64,000 nucleotides of DNA from Bacteroidota bacterium (lineage in GTDB: Bacteria; Bacteroidota; Bacteroidia; Bacteroidales; Bacteroidaceae), in the NCBI GenBank assembly GCA_023458215.1, contig JAEXAJ010000161.1:1-64000 (forward strand), given 5' to 3'. The translations under genes and the position numbers were made by a program. Of the stretch, positions 9,502 through 17,342 are shown piece by piece (position 1 is the first letter of the stretch; each line of letters starts with the position of its first letter). The notes under the pieces are model-generated. The model was not told where the DNA came from. It did no database searches and saw nothing but the letters and a program-made list of their open reading frames with translations.

Positions 9502-9609
9502 AGTGATTAGTGATTAGTGATTTGTTTGTGATTCCTTGCGGGCAACAACAGTGTTGTCTTTCTGCATAGCATCACAAACAAATCACTAATCACTAATCAC
9601 TAATCACTA
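9502..9609. repeat. Inverted repeat with 31-bp perfect arms built of 7-bp units
   Basis: Left arm 9502-9532 is the exact reverse complement of 9571-9601. Each arm contains tandem GTGATTA (or TAATCAC) units, and the right side carries one extra unit to 9609. The 38-bp loop holds a smaller ACAAC/GTTGT hairpin. It fills the gap between the PNP gene and thiL and ends 15 bp before the thiL ATG. As RNA it would form a very stable hairpin just before thiL. It is not followed by a clean U-tract in either direction, so it is not a standard terminator. Confidence 0.9.
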
Positions 9610-9624
9610 ATCACTATTTTTATA

Positions 9625-10722
9625 ATGAGAACAGAAATAGCAACTCTCGGGGAGTTCGGATTGATCCGCCACCTCACCGAAGGTATTGAATTAAAAAACG
9701 AATCCAGCAAATACGGGGTCGGCGATGATGCGGCCGTGCTCTCCTACCCTGCGGATAAGGAGGTGCTTGTCACTACTGATCTGCTGATGGAGGGGGTACA
9801 TTTTGACTTGGTTTATGTTCCGCTTAAACATTTGGGATATAAATCGGCGGTTGTGAACTTCTCCGATATTTATGCCATGAACGGCACACCGAAGCAGATC
9901 ACTGTTTCTTTGGGCATATCCAAACGATTCAGTGTAGAAGAGTTGGAAGAACTGTATGCAGGTATTCGTCTGGCTTGTGAAGAATATAATGTAGACATCG
10001 TTGGTGGTGATACATCATCATCTTATACAGGTCTTACAATCAGTATTACTTGCATCGGTGAAGCCGAGAAATGTAAAGTGGTCTATCGTAACGGTGCAAA
10101 AGAAACCGATCTTATCTGCGTTTCCGGTGATTTGGGTGCCGCTTATATGGGGCTGCAACTCTTGGAACGTGAAAAGACGGCCCTCACCGGAGGTGGCAAA
10201 GACCTGCAACCCGATTTTGCGGGCAAGGAATATCTTTTGGAACGCCAATTGAAACCGGAAGCTCGCAAGGATATCATCAAAAAGTTAGCTGAAGCCGGCA
10301 TTCAGCCTACTGCCATGATGGATATTTCCGACGGTCTTTCTTCGGAATTAATGCATATCTGCACCCAAAGTAAAATGGGATGTCGTGTTTATGAGGAGCA
10401 TATCCCCATTGATTACCAAACAGCCGTCATGGCTGAAGAGTTCAACATGAATTTAACCACTTGTGCTCTGAATGGTGGTGAAGATTACGAATTACTCTTC
10501 ACCGTCCCCATTGCCGAGCATGATAAGATTTCTGAAATGGAAGGTGTAAAGCTTATCGGACACATCACCCGACCGGAATTAGGCTGCGCCCTGATAACCC
10601 GCGACGGTCAGGAATTCGAGTTGAAAGCCCAAGGCTGGAACCCGTTACAGGAAGATGCCACCCCCTCCGAAGAAGCAGAAAATACCAACAATTTGAGTGA
10701 TAAACCCGAAGAAAACGAATAA
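9625..10722 (+). CDS. thiL: Thiamine-monophosphate kinase ThiL
   Basis: 365 residues. ThiL makes thiamine diphosphate from the monophosphate with ATP. The N-terminal AIRS-type fold shows KYGVGDDAAVLSYP, VTTDLLMEGVHFDL, INFSD-like VVNFSDIYAMNG and DIVGGDTSSSY. The C-terminal half shows AMMDISDGLSSELMHI and CALNGGEDYELLFT. The last 25 or so residues (DATPSEEAENTNNLSDKPEE) form an acidic, probably disordered tail that is not part of the enzyme core. The start ATG follows the large inverted repeat, and a terminator lies downstream. No TPP riboswitch is visible. Confidence 0.94.
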   Translation: MRTEIATLGEFGLIRHLTEGIELKNESSKYGVGDDAAVLSYPADKEVLVTTDLLMEGVHFDLVYVPLKHLGYKSAVVNFSDIYAMNGTPKQITVSLGISKRFSVEELEELYAGIRLACEEYNVDIVGGDTSSSYTGLTISITCIGEAEKCKVVYRNGAKETDLICVSGDLGAAYMGLQLLEREKTALTGGGKDLQPDFAGKEYLLERQLKPEARKDIIKKLAEAGIQPTAMMDISDGLSSELMHICTQSKMGCRVYEEHIPIDYQTAVMAEEFNMNLTTCALNGGEDYELLFTVPIAEHDKISEMEGVKLIGHITRPELGCALITRDGQEFELKAQGWNPLQEDATPSEEAENTNNLSDKPEENE

Positions 10723-10779
10723 TAAAATTGGAGTAACCAAGTTACAACAAACTTTTTCAATATTTTTTTCGACATAATA

Positions 10780-10823
10780 AACGCTGATAATTAGCCATAT
10801 AGCCATTTATCAGCGTTTTTTAT
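10780..10823 (+). terminator. Terminator after thiL
   Basis: AACGCTGATAA at 10780-10790 pairs perfectly with TTATCAGCGTT at 10807-10817, followed by a T-run. It closes the transcript just before the tRNA promoter. Confidence 0.8.
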
Positions 10824-10834
10824 TATCAAACCCC

Positions 10835-10864
10835 TTGTGTAGTCCAAAACTTTCACTACCTTTG
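10835..10864 (+). promoter_or_regulatory. Promoter of tRNA-Phe
   Basis: TTG at 10835-10837 and TACCTTTG at 10857-10864 are separated by 19 bp, matching the Bacteroides -33/-7 promoter. The predicted start is about 15 bp before the mature tRNA. Confidence 0.75.
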
Positions 10865-10884
10865 CAACCGCAAACAAGAAACAA

Positions 10885-10957
10885 GGTGCCATAGCTCAGT
10901 TGGTAGAGCAAAGGACTGAAAATCCTTGAGTCCCCGGTTCGATTCCTGGTGGCACCA
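10885..10957 (+). tRNA. tRNA-Phe (anticodon GAA)
   Basis: Acceptor stem GGTGCCA 10885-10891 pairs with TGGCACC 10950-10956, with A at 10957 as discriminator. The D arm reads GCTCAGTTGGTAGAGC. The anticodon stem AAGGA/TCCTT encloses CTGAAAA, giving anticodon GAA at 10918-10920. The T arm has GGTTCGATTCC. The 3' CCA is not encoded, so it must be added enzymatically. Confidence 0.97.
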
Positions 10958-10967
10958 CTTCAAAATC

Positions 10968-10998
10968 AGAGAGTTACTTAAAAGTAGCTCTCTTTTTT
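10968..10998 (+). terminator. Terminator of tRNA-Phe
   Basis: AGAGAG-TTACTT pairs with AAGTAG-CTCTCT (12-bp stem, G-T and mismatch in the middle) and is followed by TTTTTT. Confidence 0.75.
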
Positions 10999-11026
10999 GT
11001 TTATAACAGGCTATCTAAACAACGGA

Positions 11027-11878
11027 TCAACGTAAGAACAACTCATAGTATAAACTTCCATCCTGACTTTTGTACTGACTATTCTTATAAGTATCAACTA
11101 GCAATCGGGTAAAATTAAGAAGCTGACAATTGGATTTTGCAGATAAGTTGGTAGCCAAAAGCCCACTGCCTAAAATTCCCGGATTGCAATAGACTGTATT
11201 TTCCCTGATACAATTCATTATTAACTCTGAGCCTATTATATTCTGAATACCAGAATTCTGCAAATGGGAATCCATATATTTATCCAATCTCTGTTTATCA
11301 TCTAACGTCATAAACCCGTACCACAATAAACATTTCATTCCTAATCGCGAAGCCTGAATAAAAATATCAAAGTAAGTATGTCCGCTTACTCCTATTTTAT
11401 CTATTTCGTAGGGGTCAATATGAAGAAATGAATCTTTAGGAAGTGTCGGTAGTAGGTCCATGACACCTTTCGTAGAATCGCAATTCTGTATCATTACCCG
11501 ACTATTGAGATGTTCTTGCACTGCAAATTCCCAAATATTATCCAACGACTTACTTTCCAAATCAAAGAAATAATACTTGTTCGCACAATCCCTCAATATT
11601 TTGATTGCCAATGCGGGAGATCCATAATAACAACTTTTTCTCAGAGCCTCACTTGCCAGCCTATAATAATCGGATTCTTTCAATTTACTATTTGCAGAAG
11701 CTGCCTGCAAGAAATAATAAATACCATAATCCTGTTCCGGCGTATGCTGCAACCGATAAACAGCATTGGCCGAGTTTGTATCTATATACACTACCGGCAT
11801 CTCATTTTTGAGTACCTCACATAATACAAGATGCTTGAAGACATCCGCCTGTTTGCCATAATGAGTATATGCTTCCAT
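11027..11878 (-). CDS. Divergent RlmJ-like SAM-dependent methyltransferase
   Basis: 283 residues. The beginning, THYGKQADVFKHLVLCEVLK followed by VVYIDTNSANAVYRL, parallels the RlmJ start (H..N.ADVLKH..L and YLDTHAGAGRY). Later YYGSPALAIKILR matches the RlmJ YPGSP segment, and LWYGFM matches LWYP. RlmJ methylates N6 of A2030 in 23S rRNA. Here the catalytic DPPYE motif is changed to HIDPYEID, with only one proline, and the G-rich SAM loop is altered to NSANAV. It may have a different substrate or be inactive. It is a single gene between tRNA-Phe and a Crp-type regulator. Assignment rests on motif alignment by eye. Confidence 0.55.
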   Translation of the reverse strand: MEAYTHYGKQADVFKHLVLCEVLKNEMPVVYIDTNSANAVYRLQHTPEQDYGIYYFLQAASANSKLKESDYYRLASEALRKSCYYGSPALAIKILRDCANKYYFFDLESKSLDNIWEFAVQEHLNSRVMIQNCDSTKGVMDLLPTLPKDSFLHIDPYEIDKIGVSGHTYFDIFIQASRLGMKCLLWYGFMTLDDKQRLDKYMDSHLQNSGIQNIIGSELIMNCIRENTVYCNPGILGSGLLATNLSAKSNCQLLNFTRLLVDTYKNSQYKSQDGSLYYELFLR

Positions 11879-11951
11879 CTAACTGCACAATTATTTTAGT
11901 TGGCAATATTAGGCAAAGAAAAAGATAAAATCCTTGACGAAAGTCAAGACC

Positions 11952-12518
11952 TCATTTGAAGAGAAGATTCTTCCGTATCCTACTGACTGTTTCAGGTGCA
12001 ACGCCTATAAAGGAAGCAATCTCTTTCAGTGTCAGCCGTTCTTGCAATTGAGGATAGCGCTGCATCAATGTGATATACCTCTGTTCGGGCGTATCATAAA
12101 AACGATATAACCGTTGAGCAATCTCCGAAAACATTGTTTCCGCTATATTCCTACCCAGACGTTGGGTACTCATATCGGTTTCCCAAAAGTCATTCAACTC
12201 ACTGAAAGGTATTAGATAAGCTGTGCAATCTATTGAAGCCTGAATATTTATGGAAGCTGCCTCATTTTGTATCATTGCCGGATAGTCACAAACAAAATCA
12301 TGCTCGAAACTATATCCTATAATCCACTCATTGCCATTGGCATCAATACGAGACAATCGGAAAACACCTGTTGCCACATATCCGATAGTTCTTGTTTTAT
12401 CACCTTGCCGAACAAAGTATTCATTCTTCTTAAATGATTTCAAGATTCCGCTTTGGATAAAGAAGCTCTCCAAAACGGAACAATCCAAAATCCTATTATC
12501 TGAGTTGAAAGTATCCAT
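11952..12518 (-). CDS. Crp/Fnr-family transcriptional regulator
   Basis: 188 residues. The N-terminal cyclic-nucleotide-binding-like beta roll (about residues 12-120) has FFIQSGILKSFKKNEYFVRQ, TIGYVATGVFRLSRIDANG and EWIIGYSFEHDFVCDYPAMI. The C-terminus is a short winged helix, LTLKEIASFIGVAPETVSRI. There are no FNR-type cysteine clusters, and cAMP-binding residues are not obvious, so the ligand is unknown. It is divergent from the DyP peroxidase gene (289-bp gap) and may regulate it. A possible -7 box on its own strand lies at 12667-12674. Confidence 0.85.
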   Translation of the reverse strand: MDTFNSDNRILDCSVLESFFIQSGILKSFKKNEYFVRQGDKTRTIGYVATGVFRLSRIDANGNEWIIGYSFEHDFVCDYPAMIQNEAASINIQASIDCTAYLIPFSELNDFWETDMSTQRLGRNIAETMFSEIAQRLYRFYDTPEQRYITLMQRYPQLQERLTLKEIASFIGVAPETVSRIRKNLLFK

Positions 12519-12666
12519 AATCTAAATCTTGCTTTTCAATTCTATCAGGTTGAAAGTAGTTACATCGTATTTTATTCCATAAGAACCATACCATACATTA
12601 TGCCGAAGTCTCTTATAAAATACAACATGTCATAATACCCTCGAAGATAAGCCAGCCGACTTGATA

Positions 12667-12674
12667 CAAAAGTA
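12667..12674 (-). promoter_or_regulatory. Possible -7 box of the Crp/Fnr gene
   Basis: The minus strand reads TACTTTTG, matching TAnnTTTG, and would give a leader of about 140 nt. It lies in the divergent gap shared with the peroxidase gene. Confidence 0.35.
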
Positions 12675-12807
12675 TAATAAAATCACTAAAATCTAGTAGC
12701 ATAAGTATCTTATTTGCTGTTAAAAAACAAACTCCCCAAAAACAACTTTCCTCCTTTATTCCTTATATTTAAAATACTACTAATTAAATAATAATTCAGA
12801 GTTTAAT

Positions 12808-13734
12808 ATGAAAAAATTCCCGCAAGCCGTTACTGAACATCCCGGTGAAAATGCCATATTTATAGTCTACGGCCTTTTAGAAACTCCGGACACGGAGGAG
12901 AAAGTGAAAGATGTTTGTGCCAACTTTTCGGCACTGATTCGCAGTATGCAAAACCGTTTTCCCGATGCAAAGTTTAGTGCTACTTTAGGATTCGGAGCTG
13001 ATGCATGGAGCAAACTCTTCCCCGGTCGGGAGAAGCCTAAAGAACTTAAAACATTTGCAGAGATACGCGGTGATAAACATGTTGCTGTATCAACTCCGGG
13101 TGATCTGCTGTTTCATATCCGTTCTAAACAGATGGGACTCTGTTTTGAATTTGCTTCAATTATTGATGAAAAACTTAGCGGAGCAGTTGTTTCTATCGAC
13201 GAGACTCACGGTTTCAGATACATGAACGGCAAAGCCATCATCGGTTTTGTAGACGGTACTGAAAACCCTGCTGTAGATGAAAATCCCTATCAATTTGCCG
13301 TTATTGGTGAAGAAGATCCCGACTTTGCAGGTGGTAGCTATGTTTTTGTTCAGAAATATATTCATGATATGATAGGATGGAACTCACTGCCAACCGAAGA
13401 ACAGGAAAAGGTAATCGGTCGCCACAAATTCAATGATGTGGAGCTTTCGGATGAAGACAAACCGGCAAATGCCCACAATGCTGTAACCAACGTAGGTGAT
13501 GATTTAAAAATAGTCCGCGCTAATATGCCTTTTGCCAATACCTCCAAGGGAGAATATGGTACTTATTTTATTGGATATGCCGGAAAGTTTTCAACCACCC
13601 GTTTGATGCTCGAAAGAATGTTTATTGGTGACCCCGTTGGAAATACCGACCGCCTACTTGACTTTAGTACTCCCGTAACAGGTACATTGTTTTTCGCCCC
13701 TTCATTTGATCTATTAGGAGAGATTGGAGGGTAA
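12808..13734 (+). CDS. Dye-decolourising (DyP-type) heme peroxidase
   Basis: 308 residues, the short bacterial DyP class. The distal motif GFVDGTENP (GxxDG with the catalytic Asp) lies near residue 148. A candidate proximal heme ligand is the His in DKPANAHNAVTN, and TYFIGYAGKFSTTRLMLERM is the conserved C-terminal heme-pocket region. There is no signal peptide, so it is cytoplasmic or encapsulin-loaded; no encapsulin gene is present here. It uses peroxide to oxidise organic substrates. It is divergent from a Crp/Fnr regulator and convergent with the msrAB pair, an oxidative-stress context. Confidence 0.92.
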   Translation: MKKFPQAVTEHPGENAIFIVYGLLETPDTEEKVKDVCANFSALIRSMQNRFPDAKFSATLGFGADAWSKLFPGREKPKELKTFAEIRGDKHVAVSTPGDLLFHIRSKQMGLCFEFASIIDEKLSGAVVSIDETHGFRYMNGKAIIGFVDGTENPAVDENPYQFAVIGEEDPDFAGGSYVFVQKYIHDMIGWNSLPTEEQEKVIGRHKFNDVELSDEDKPANAHNAVTNVGDDLKIVRANMPFANTSKGEYGTYFIGYAGKFSTTRLMLERMFIGDPVGNTDRLLDFSTPVTGTLFFAPSFDLLGEIGG

Positions 13735-13777
13735 GAAAAGTGAGGGTTTATACTTATACTGCATTTTTATAAAAATG

Positions 13778-13820
13778 AAGTTACATAGTTAGGACTCATC
13801 TATCCTAACTATGTAACTTT
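13778..13820. terminator. Bidirectional terminator between the peroxidase and phosphatase-like genes
   Basis: A 17-bp perfect stem (13778-13794 with 13803-13819; core GTTACATAGTTAGGA) sits between converging genes. T-rich sequence follows on the plus side and A-rich sequence precedes it. Confidence 0.8.
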
Positions 13821-14294
13821 TTACTCGCAACGACAATAGATATTTGCCCCACACGTACAGCGAGGCATTAATTGTTCACTCAACTCATCACGATAGAATT
13901 CGTAAAGATCATGGTACATGGCATCATATAAAATGGCAGCCTGTTGTTCCTGTTCACCTCCACTCTGACCTCGTTTTATAAAAGGGTCATCAAAATAGAA
14001 ACGAGCATAATGCGTTGCTTTAAGATTCATATATTTCAATTCATCTTCGGCCTCTTTGCAAAGGGTGATTACATAATCCCATGACTGACGGGTGTATGCT
14101 CCGACGGATGACGGTTTCTTGCGTGATATATCATAGCCATTCTGCTCCATTACATTACAGACAGCATCAGGGATATAACTTCCTTCGATGATCCCTGCGG
14201 TAGATATTTTCATACCCCGGCCAAAAGAGTTCAGTAATTCCTGTGCTATGCGGCTACGGCAGCTATCATCATTGCTAACCAATAGTATATCCAT
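13821..14294 (-). CDS. Low-molecular-weight phosphatase/ArsC-like protein lacking the nucleophile Cys
   Basis: 157 residues from ATG 14294, preceded by AGGTGG; a GTG at 14300 is in frame. The fold signature is ILLVSNDDSCRSRIAQELLN, then STAG and PDAVCNVMEQNGYDISRKKPS, then DYVITLCKEAEDE, as in LMW protein tyrosine phosphatases and thioredoxin-coupled ArsC. In active members the loop is CxGNSCRS; here the first position is Ser (SNDDSCRS), so the expected nucleophile cysteine is missing while the second Cys and the Arg remain. The C-terminus has a CTCGANIYCRCE cysteine cluster. It lies 6 bp downstream of msrAB, so a redox role is plausible but unproved. Confidence 0.6.
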   Translation of the reverse strand: MDILLVSNDDSCRSRIAQELLNSFGRGMKISTAGIIEGSYIPDAVCNVMEQNGYDISRKKPSSVGAYTRQSWDYVITLCKEAEDELKYMNLKATHYARFYFDDPFIKRGQSGGEQEQQAAILYDAMYHDLYEFYRDELSEQLMPRCTCGANIYCRCE

Positions 14295-14300
14295 TTCCAC

Positions 14301-15356
14301 CTATTTCACTAAATTCAGGTACTCGCCATAGCCTTCTGCTTGCATCTTATCTTTAGGAATGAAACGCAAAGAAGCACTATTAATGCAATATCTCAGACCA
14401 CCCTTATCTGCGGGACCATCATCAAAAACGTGTCCCAAATGAGCATCGCCTGTTTTGCTACGCACTTCCGTACGTACCATGCCGTGAGTGGTATCTGCTT
14501 TCTCCTGTATGAGTTTGTTGTCTATGGGCTTTGAGAAACTAGGCCAGCCACAACCGGAATCAAATTTATCGGTAGAGACAAAAAGAGGTTCACCCGTGGT
14601 AATATCGACATAAATGCCCGGGCGGTGTTCGTCCCAGTACTCATTCTTGAAAGCAGGCTCAGTAGCATTCTTTTGGGTTACGGCATATTGCTCTGCTGTG
14701 AGCTGCGAACGTAAAGTGGCATCATCCGGTTTTACATAAGCAACCGCTTTCTTCTTCATCTTCGCATGACGAGCCAAGTCGAACAATTCGGGATGAATGT
14801 GACAATATCCTCCCGGATTCTTATCCAAATAATCCTGATGATAATCTTCGGCAGGATAGAAGTTCTTTAACGGCTCAATTTCCACAACCAAAGGCTTAGT
14901 GTAGTTTGCCGCCAAACTCTGCACAGTTTCCTTTATAACCGGGAGATCGGCAGAATCCGTATAGTAAATACCGGTACGGTATTGGGTACCTCTATCACCT
15001 CCCTGACGGTTCATACTGGTTGGATCGATCGTTTTAAAGTAAAGGTCGATAAGAAAAGGTAAATCCACTTTCTCAGGATCGTATTCTACTTTCACTGTTT
15101 CGGCAAAGTCCGTAGTGCCGGTACATACTTGCTCATAGGTAGGGTTTGCAATGTTTCCATTCGCATAGCCTACTTGGGTGACTTCCACTCCATCTATTTG
15201 TTTCAAGAAATGTTCGGTACCCCAAAAACATCCTCCCGCCAGATAAATTTCTTTCATTGGTTTCATATTCTTTTCCTTTTCTGTCTTTCCCACCGGATTA
15301 CCCGAACAAGCCAGACAATTGATTAATGCTACAAAAATAAAAATTATTTGTTTCAT
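14301..15356 (-). CDS. msrAB: MsrA-MsrB fusion, peptide methionine sulfoxide reductase (lipoprotein)
   Basis: About 351 residues from ATG 15356; the open frame continues to 15485 but the lipoprotein signal [19 protein letters not shown] fixes the start. Residues about 34-190 are MsrA with the active site [10 protein letters not shown] and GYANGN. Residues about 210-350 are MsrB with [26 protein letters not shown] and the active-site [11 protein letters not shown]. Together they reduce both S and R methionine sulfoxide in exported proteins. The MsrB zinc CxxC pairs are absent, which occurs in some MsrB forms. The phosphatase-like gene follows directly. Confidence 0.94.
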   Translation of the reverse strand: MKQIIFIFVALINCLACSGNPVGKTEKEKNMKPMKEIYLAGGCFWGTEHFLKQIDGVEVTQVGYANGNIANPTYEQVCTGTTDFAETVKVEYDPEKVDLPFLIDLYFKTIDPTSMNRQGGDRGTQYRTGIYYTDSADLPVIKETVQSLAANYTKPLVVEIEPLKNFYPAEDYHQDYLDKNPGGYCHIHPELFDLARHAKMKKKAVAYVKPDDATLRSQLTAEQYAVTQKNATEPAFKNEYWDEHRPGIYVDITTGEPLFVSTDKFDSGCGWPSFSKPIDNKLIQEKADTTHGMVRTEVRSKTGDAHLGHVFDDGPADKGGLRYCINSASLRFIPKDKMQAEGYGEYLNLVK

Positions 15357-15491
15357 ACCTTCCATTATTACATAGTTTGAAAAACAATTCTCACACACCC
15401 GGAATATTACTGAAAGATAAAACAACCAAAGTAACGATATGGTTGAGAAAAAGGCGAAGATTATGCTATTTAGCTGCATAAACAAAGCAGA

Positions 15492-15540
15492 TGTTACATA
15501 GACGAAGGTTTATGTAACATACGTATTATGATATGTTACC
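15492..15540 (+). promoter_or_regulatory. Triple 21-bp-spaced box upstream of the esterase operon (candidate HTCS operator)
   Basis: TGTTACA 15492-15498, TGTAACA 15513-15519 and TGTTACC 15534-15540 are each exactly 21 bp apart (two helical turns). The last box ends 52 bp before the -7 element at 15593. The same arrangement precedes susC and the GH115 gene, with 51 bp to their -7 boxes. Confidence 0.75.
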
Positions 15541-15592
15541 TGTATAAAATTTTGTGCTACATAGTTCGGTAGACTTTAACCAATGGCATTGC

Positions 15593-15600
15593 TATCTTTG
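15593..15600 (+). promoter_or_regulatory. -7 box (TATCTTTG) of the esterase-xylanase operon
   Basis: TATCTTTG matches TAnnTTTG and would start transcription about 20 bp before ATG 15627. No TTTG -33 element is at the proper spacing, which fits a promoter that depends on an activator. Confidence 0.7.
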
Positions 15601-15626
15601 CAGAAACAATAGAAATACACACAGTG

Positions 15627-17309
15627 ATGAAAAGTTTAATTCATAGTAGGTTTAGGTTAGGAGTAGTAGCAGCGCTGCTTTACCTTTGCATTGCCTCACC
15701 GGCAGAAGCAAAGGTAAAGTTACCTGCTCTAATTTCGGATAGCATGGTACTACAGCGCGAACAACCGGTAAAAGTATGGGGCACGGCAGATGCCGGAGAA
15801 AACGTGCAGGTGAAATTCCCAAAGAAAGGTATCCCCACCGCCTACAAAGGAGAAAAACTGAAAAGTTCTTATTCCGCAACCGCCGATGCAAATGGCAATT
15901 GGAGTATTACTTTACCTCCCTTAAAAGCAGGAGGTCCTTTCACCCTGCAAGTAAATGACATCGAACTGAAAGATATACTGGTAGGCGACGTATGGTTATG
16001 CTCAGGACAATCAAATATGGAATTGCCCGTAGGTCGTGTAACAGATATGTTCCGGGATGAAATTGCTGCGTACAACAATGACAAGATACGCCACATCATC
16101 GTACCTAAAGTTTATAACTTCCATGCCCCACAACAAGACACTCCTCCGGCAAACTGGAAAGCGCTAACACAAGAAAACGTCCTGAACTTCTCCGCTCTAG
16201 CCTATTTCTTCGCAAAGGCTTATTATGAGAAGACAGGTGTACCTGTAGGATTAATCAATGCAAGTTGGGGAGGAACCCCCGTTGAAGCTTGGATCAGTGA
16301 AGAAGGACTGAAAGAATTTCCTAAATATATCAATGCTAAACGCCAGTACGAAGATGACGCATATTGCGAACATCTCAAGAAAACAGAAGGGGAAAGCTCC
16401 TATCGCTGGAACACCGCCCTTTATCGAGGCGATGCCGGATTACACGAAGCAACACCGTGGTATGCCACCAATTATGATGATAGCAATTGGCAAAGTGTCG
16501 ACCTGCTTTCTGCCGAATGGAATAACAACGGCTTGAATCCGATTAACGGCTCTCACTGGTTCCGCAAAAGTCTGTCAATACCCGCCTCCATGGCAAGTCA
16601 GAAAGCCACTCTCCGGTTGGGTTGTATCGTAGATGCAGATTCGGTCTATGTAAACGGTAAATTTGTAGGCACTACCGGTTATCAATACCCTCCACGTATC
16701 TACACCATTCCCGAAGGATTGCTTAAAGCAGGAAATAACAACATTACGATTCGCCTCATCAGCAATGGCGGATATGCACACTTCGTAAAAGAAAAGCCTT
16801 ACAAGATTATCTGCAACAACGAAGAGATCAGTCTTGAAGGTGAATGGAAATATCGCCTTGGAGCACCGATGCCCAATGCTCCCGGCTCTACATTCTTCTG
16901 CTATAAACCGGTTTGTTTGTATAATGCAATGATTGCCCCGCTAAAGAATTGCGCACTGAAAGGAGTTATCTGGTATCAAGGGGAGTCCAACGTATCACAG
17001 CGCAACGAATATGCAGCATTGCTCACCACCCTGATTTCGGACTGGCGCACTACCTTCCATAATGCCGAACTACCTTTTTATATTGTAGAGCTAGCCGATT
17101 TCCTCTCAAAAGACGATATCTATGGACGTAAGTCCTGGGCAGAAATGCGCCGGGAGCAGGCCAAGGCAGCCCAAATGAACAAGAACGCCCTACTTATCAA
17201 GAACAGTGACTTAGGCGAATGGAACGACATCCATCCGCTGGACAAGAAAACTCTTGGAGAACGCATAGCCCAAAGTGCCTTACAAGCCACAGACCTCAAA
17301 AGTAAATAA
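15627..17309 (+). CDS. Sialate O-acetylesterase-like (SASA) carbohydrate esterase
   Basis: 560 residues from ATG 15627 (a GTG lies just before it). A signal peptide ends SPAEAKVKLP; no lipobox. The SGNH-type catalytic Ser is in DVWLCSGQSNMELPV, and the His is in EWNDIHPLDKK near the end. VIWYQGESN is another family block. A jelly-roll carbohydrate-binding-like insert (about residues 270-410, with GSHWFRKSLSIP and DADSVYVNGKFVGTTGYQYP) interrupts the esterase domain, as in many Bacteroides homologues. The protein stops soon after the catalytic His, whereas longer relatives carry a C-terminal beta domain. In this locus it most likely removes acetyl groups from xylan. First gene of the operon. 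Confidence 0.85.
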   Translation: MKSLIHSRFRLGVVAALLYLCIASPAEAKVKLPALISDSMVLQREQPVKVWGTADAGENVQVKFPKKGIPTAYKGEKLKSSYSATADANGNWSITLPPLKAGGPFTLQVNDIELKDILVGDVWLCSGQSNMELPVGRVTDMFRDEIAAYNNDKIRHIIVPKVYNFHAPQQDTPPANWKALTQENVLNFSALAYFFAKAYYEKTGVPVGLINASWGGTPVEAWISEEGLKEFPKYINAKRQYEDDAYCEHLKKTEGESSYRWNTALYRGDAGLHEATPWYATNYDDSNWQSVDLLSAEWNNNGLNPINGSHWFRKSLSIPASMASQKATLRLGCIVDADSVYVNGKFVGTTGYQYPPRIYTIPEGLLKAGNNNITIRLISNGGYAHFVKEKPYKIICNNEEISLEGEWKYRLGAPMPNAPGSTFFCYKPVCLYNAMIAPLKNCALKGVIWYQGESNVSQRNEYAALLTTLISDWRTTFHNAELPFYIVELADFLSKDDIYGRKSWAEMRREQAKAAQMNKNALLIKNSDLGEWNDIHPLDKKTLGERIAQSALQATDLKSK

Positions 17310-17342
17310 CCCATAACTTACCAATCTATAACTTATACCAAA

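Noticed and set aside
9490..9624. TPP riboswitch before thiL
   Set aside because: The gap is filled by a simple inverted repeat; no CUGAGA or thi-box sequence is present.
10885..11878. tRNA-Phe as integration site of a mobile island
   Set aside because: No integrase, no repeat of the tRNA 3' end downstream, and the following genes look chromosomal.
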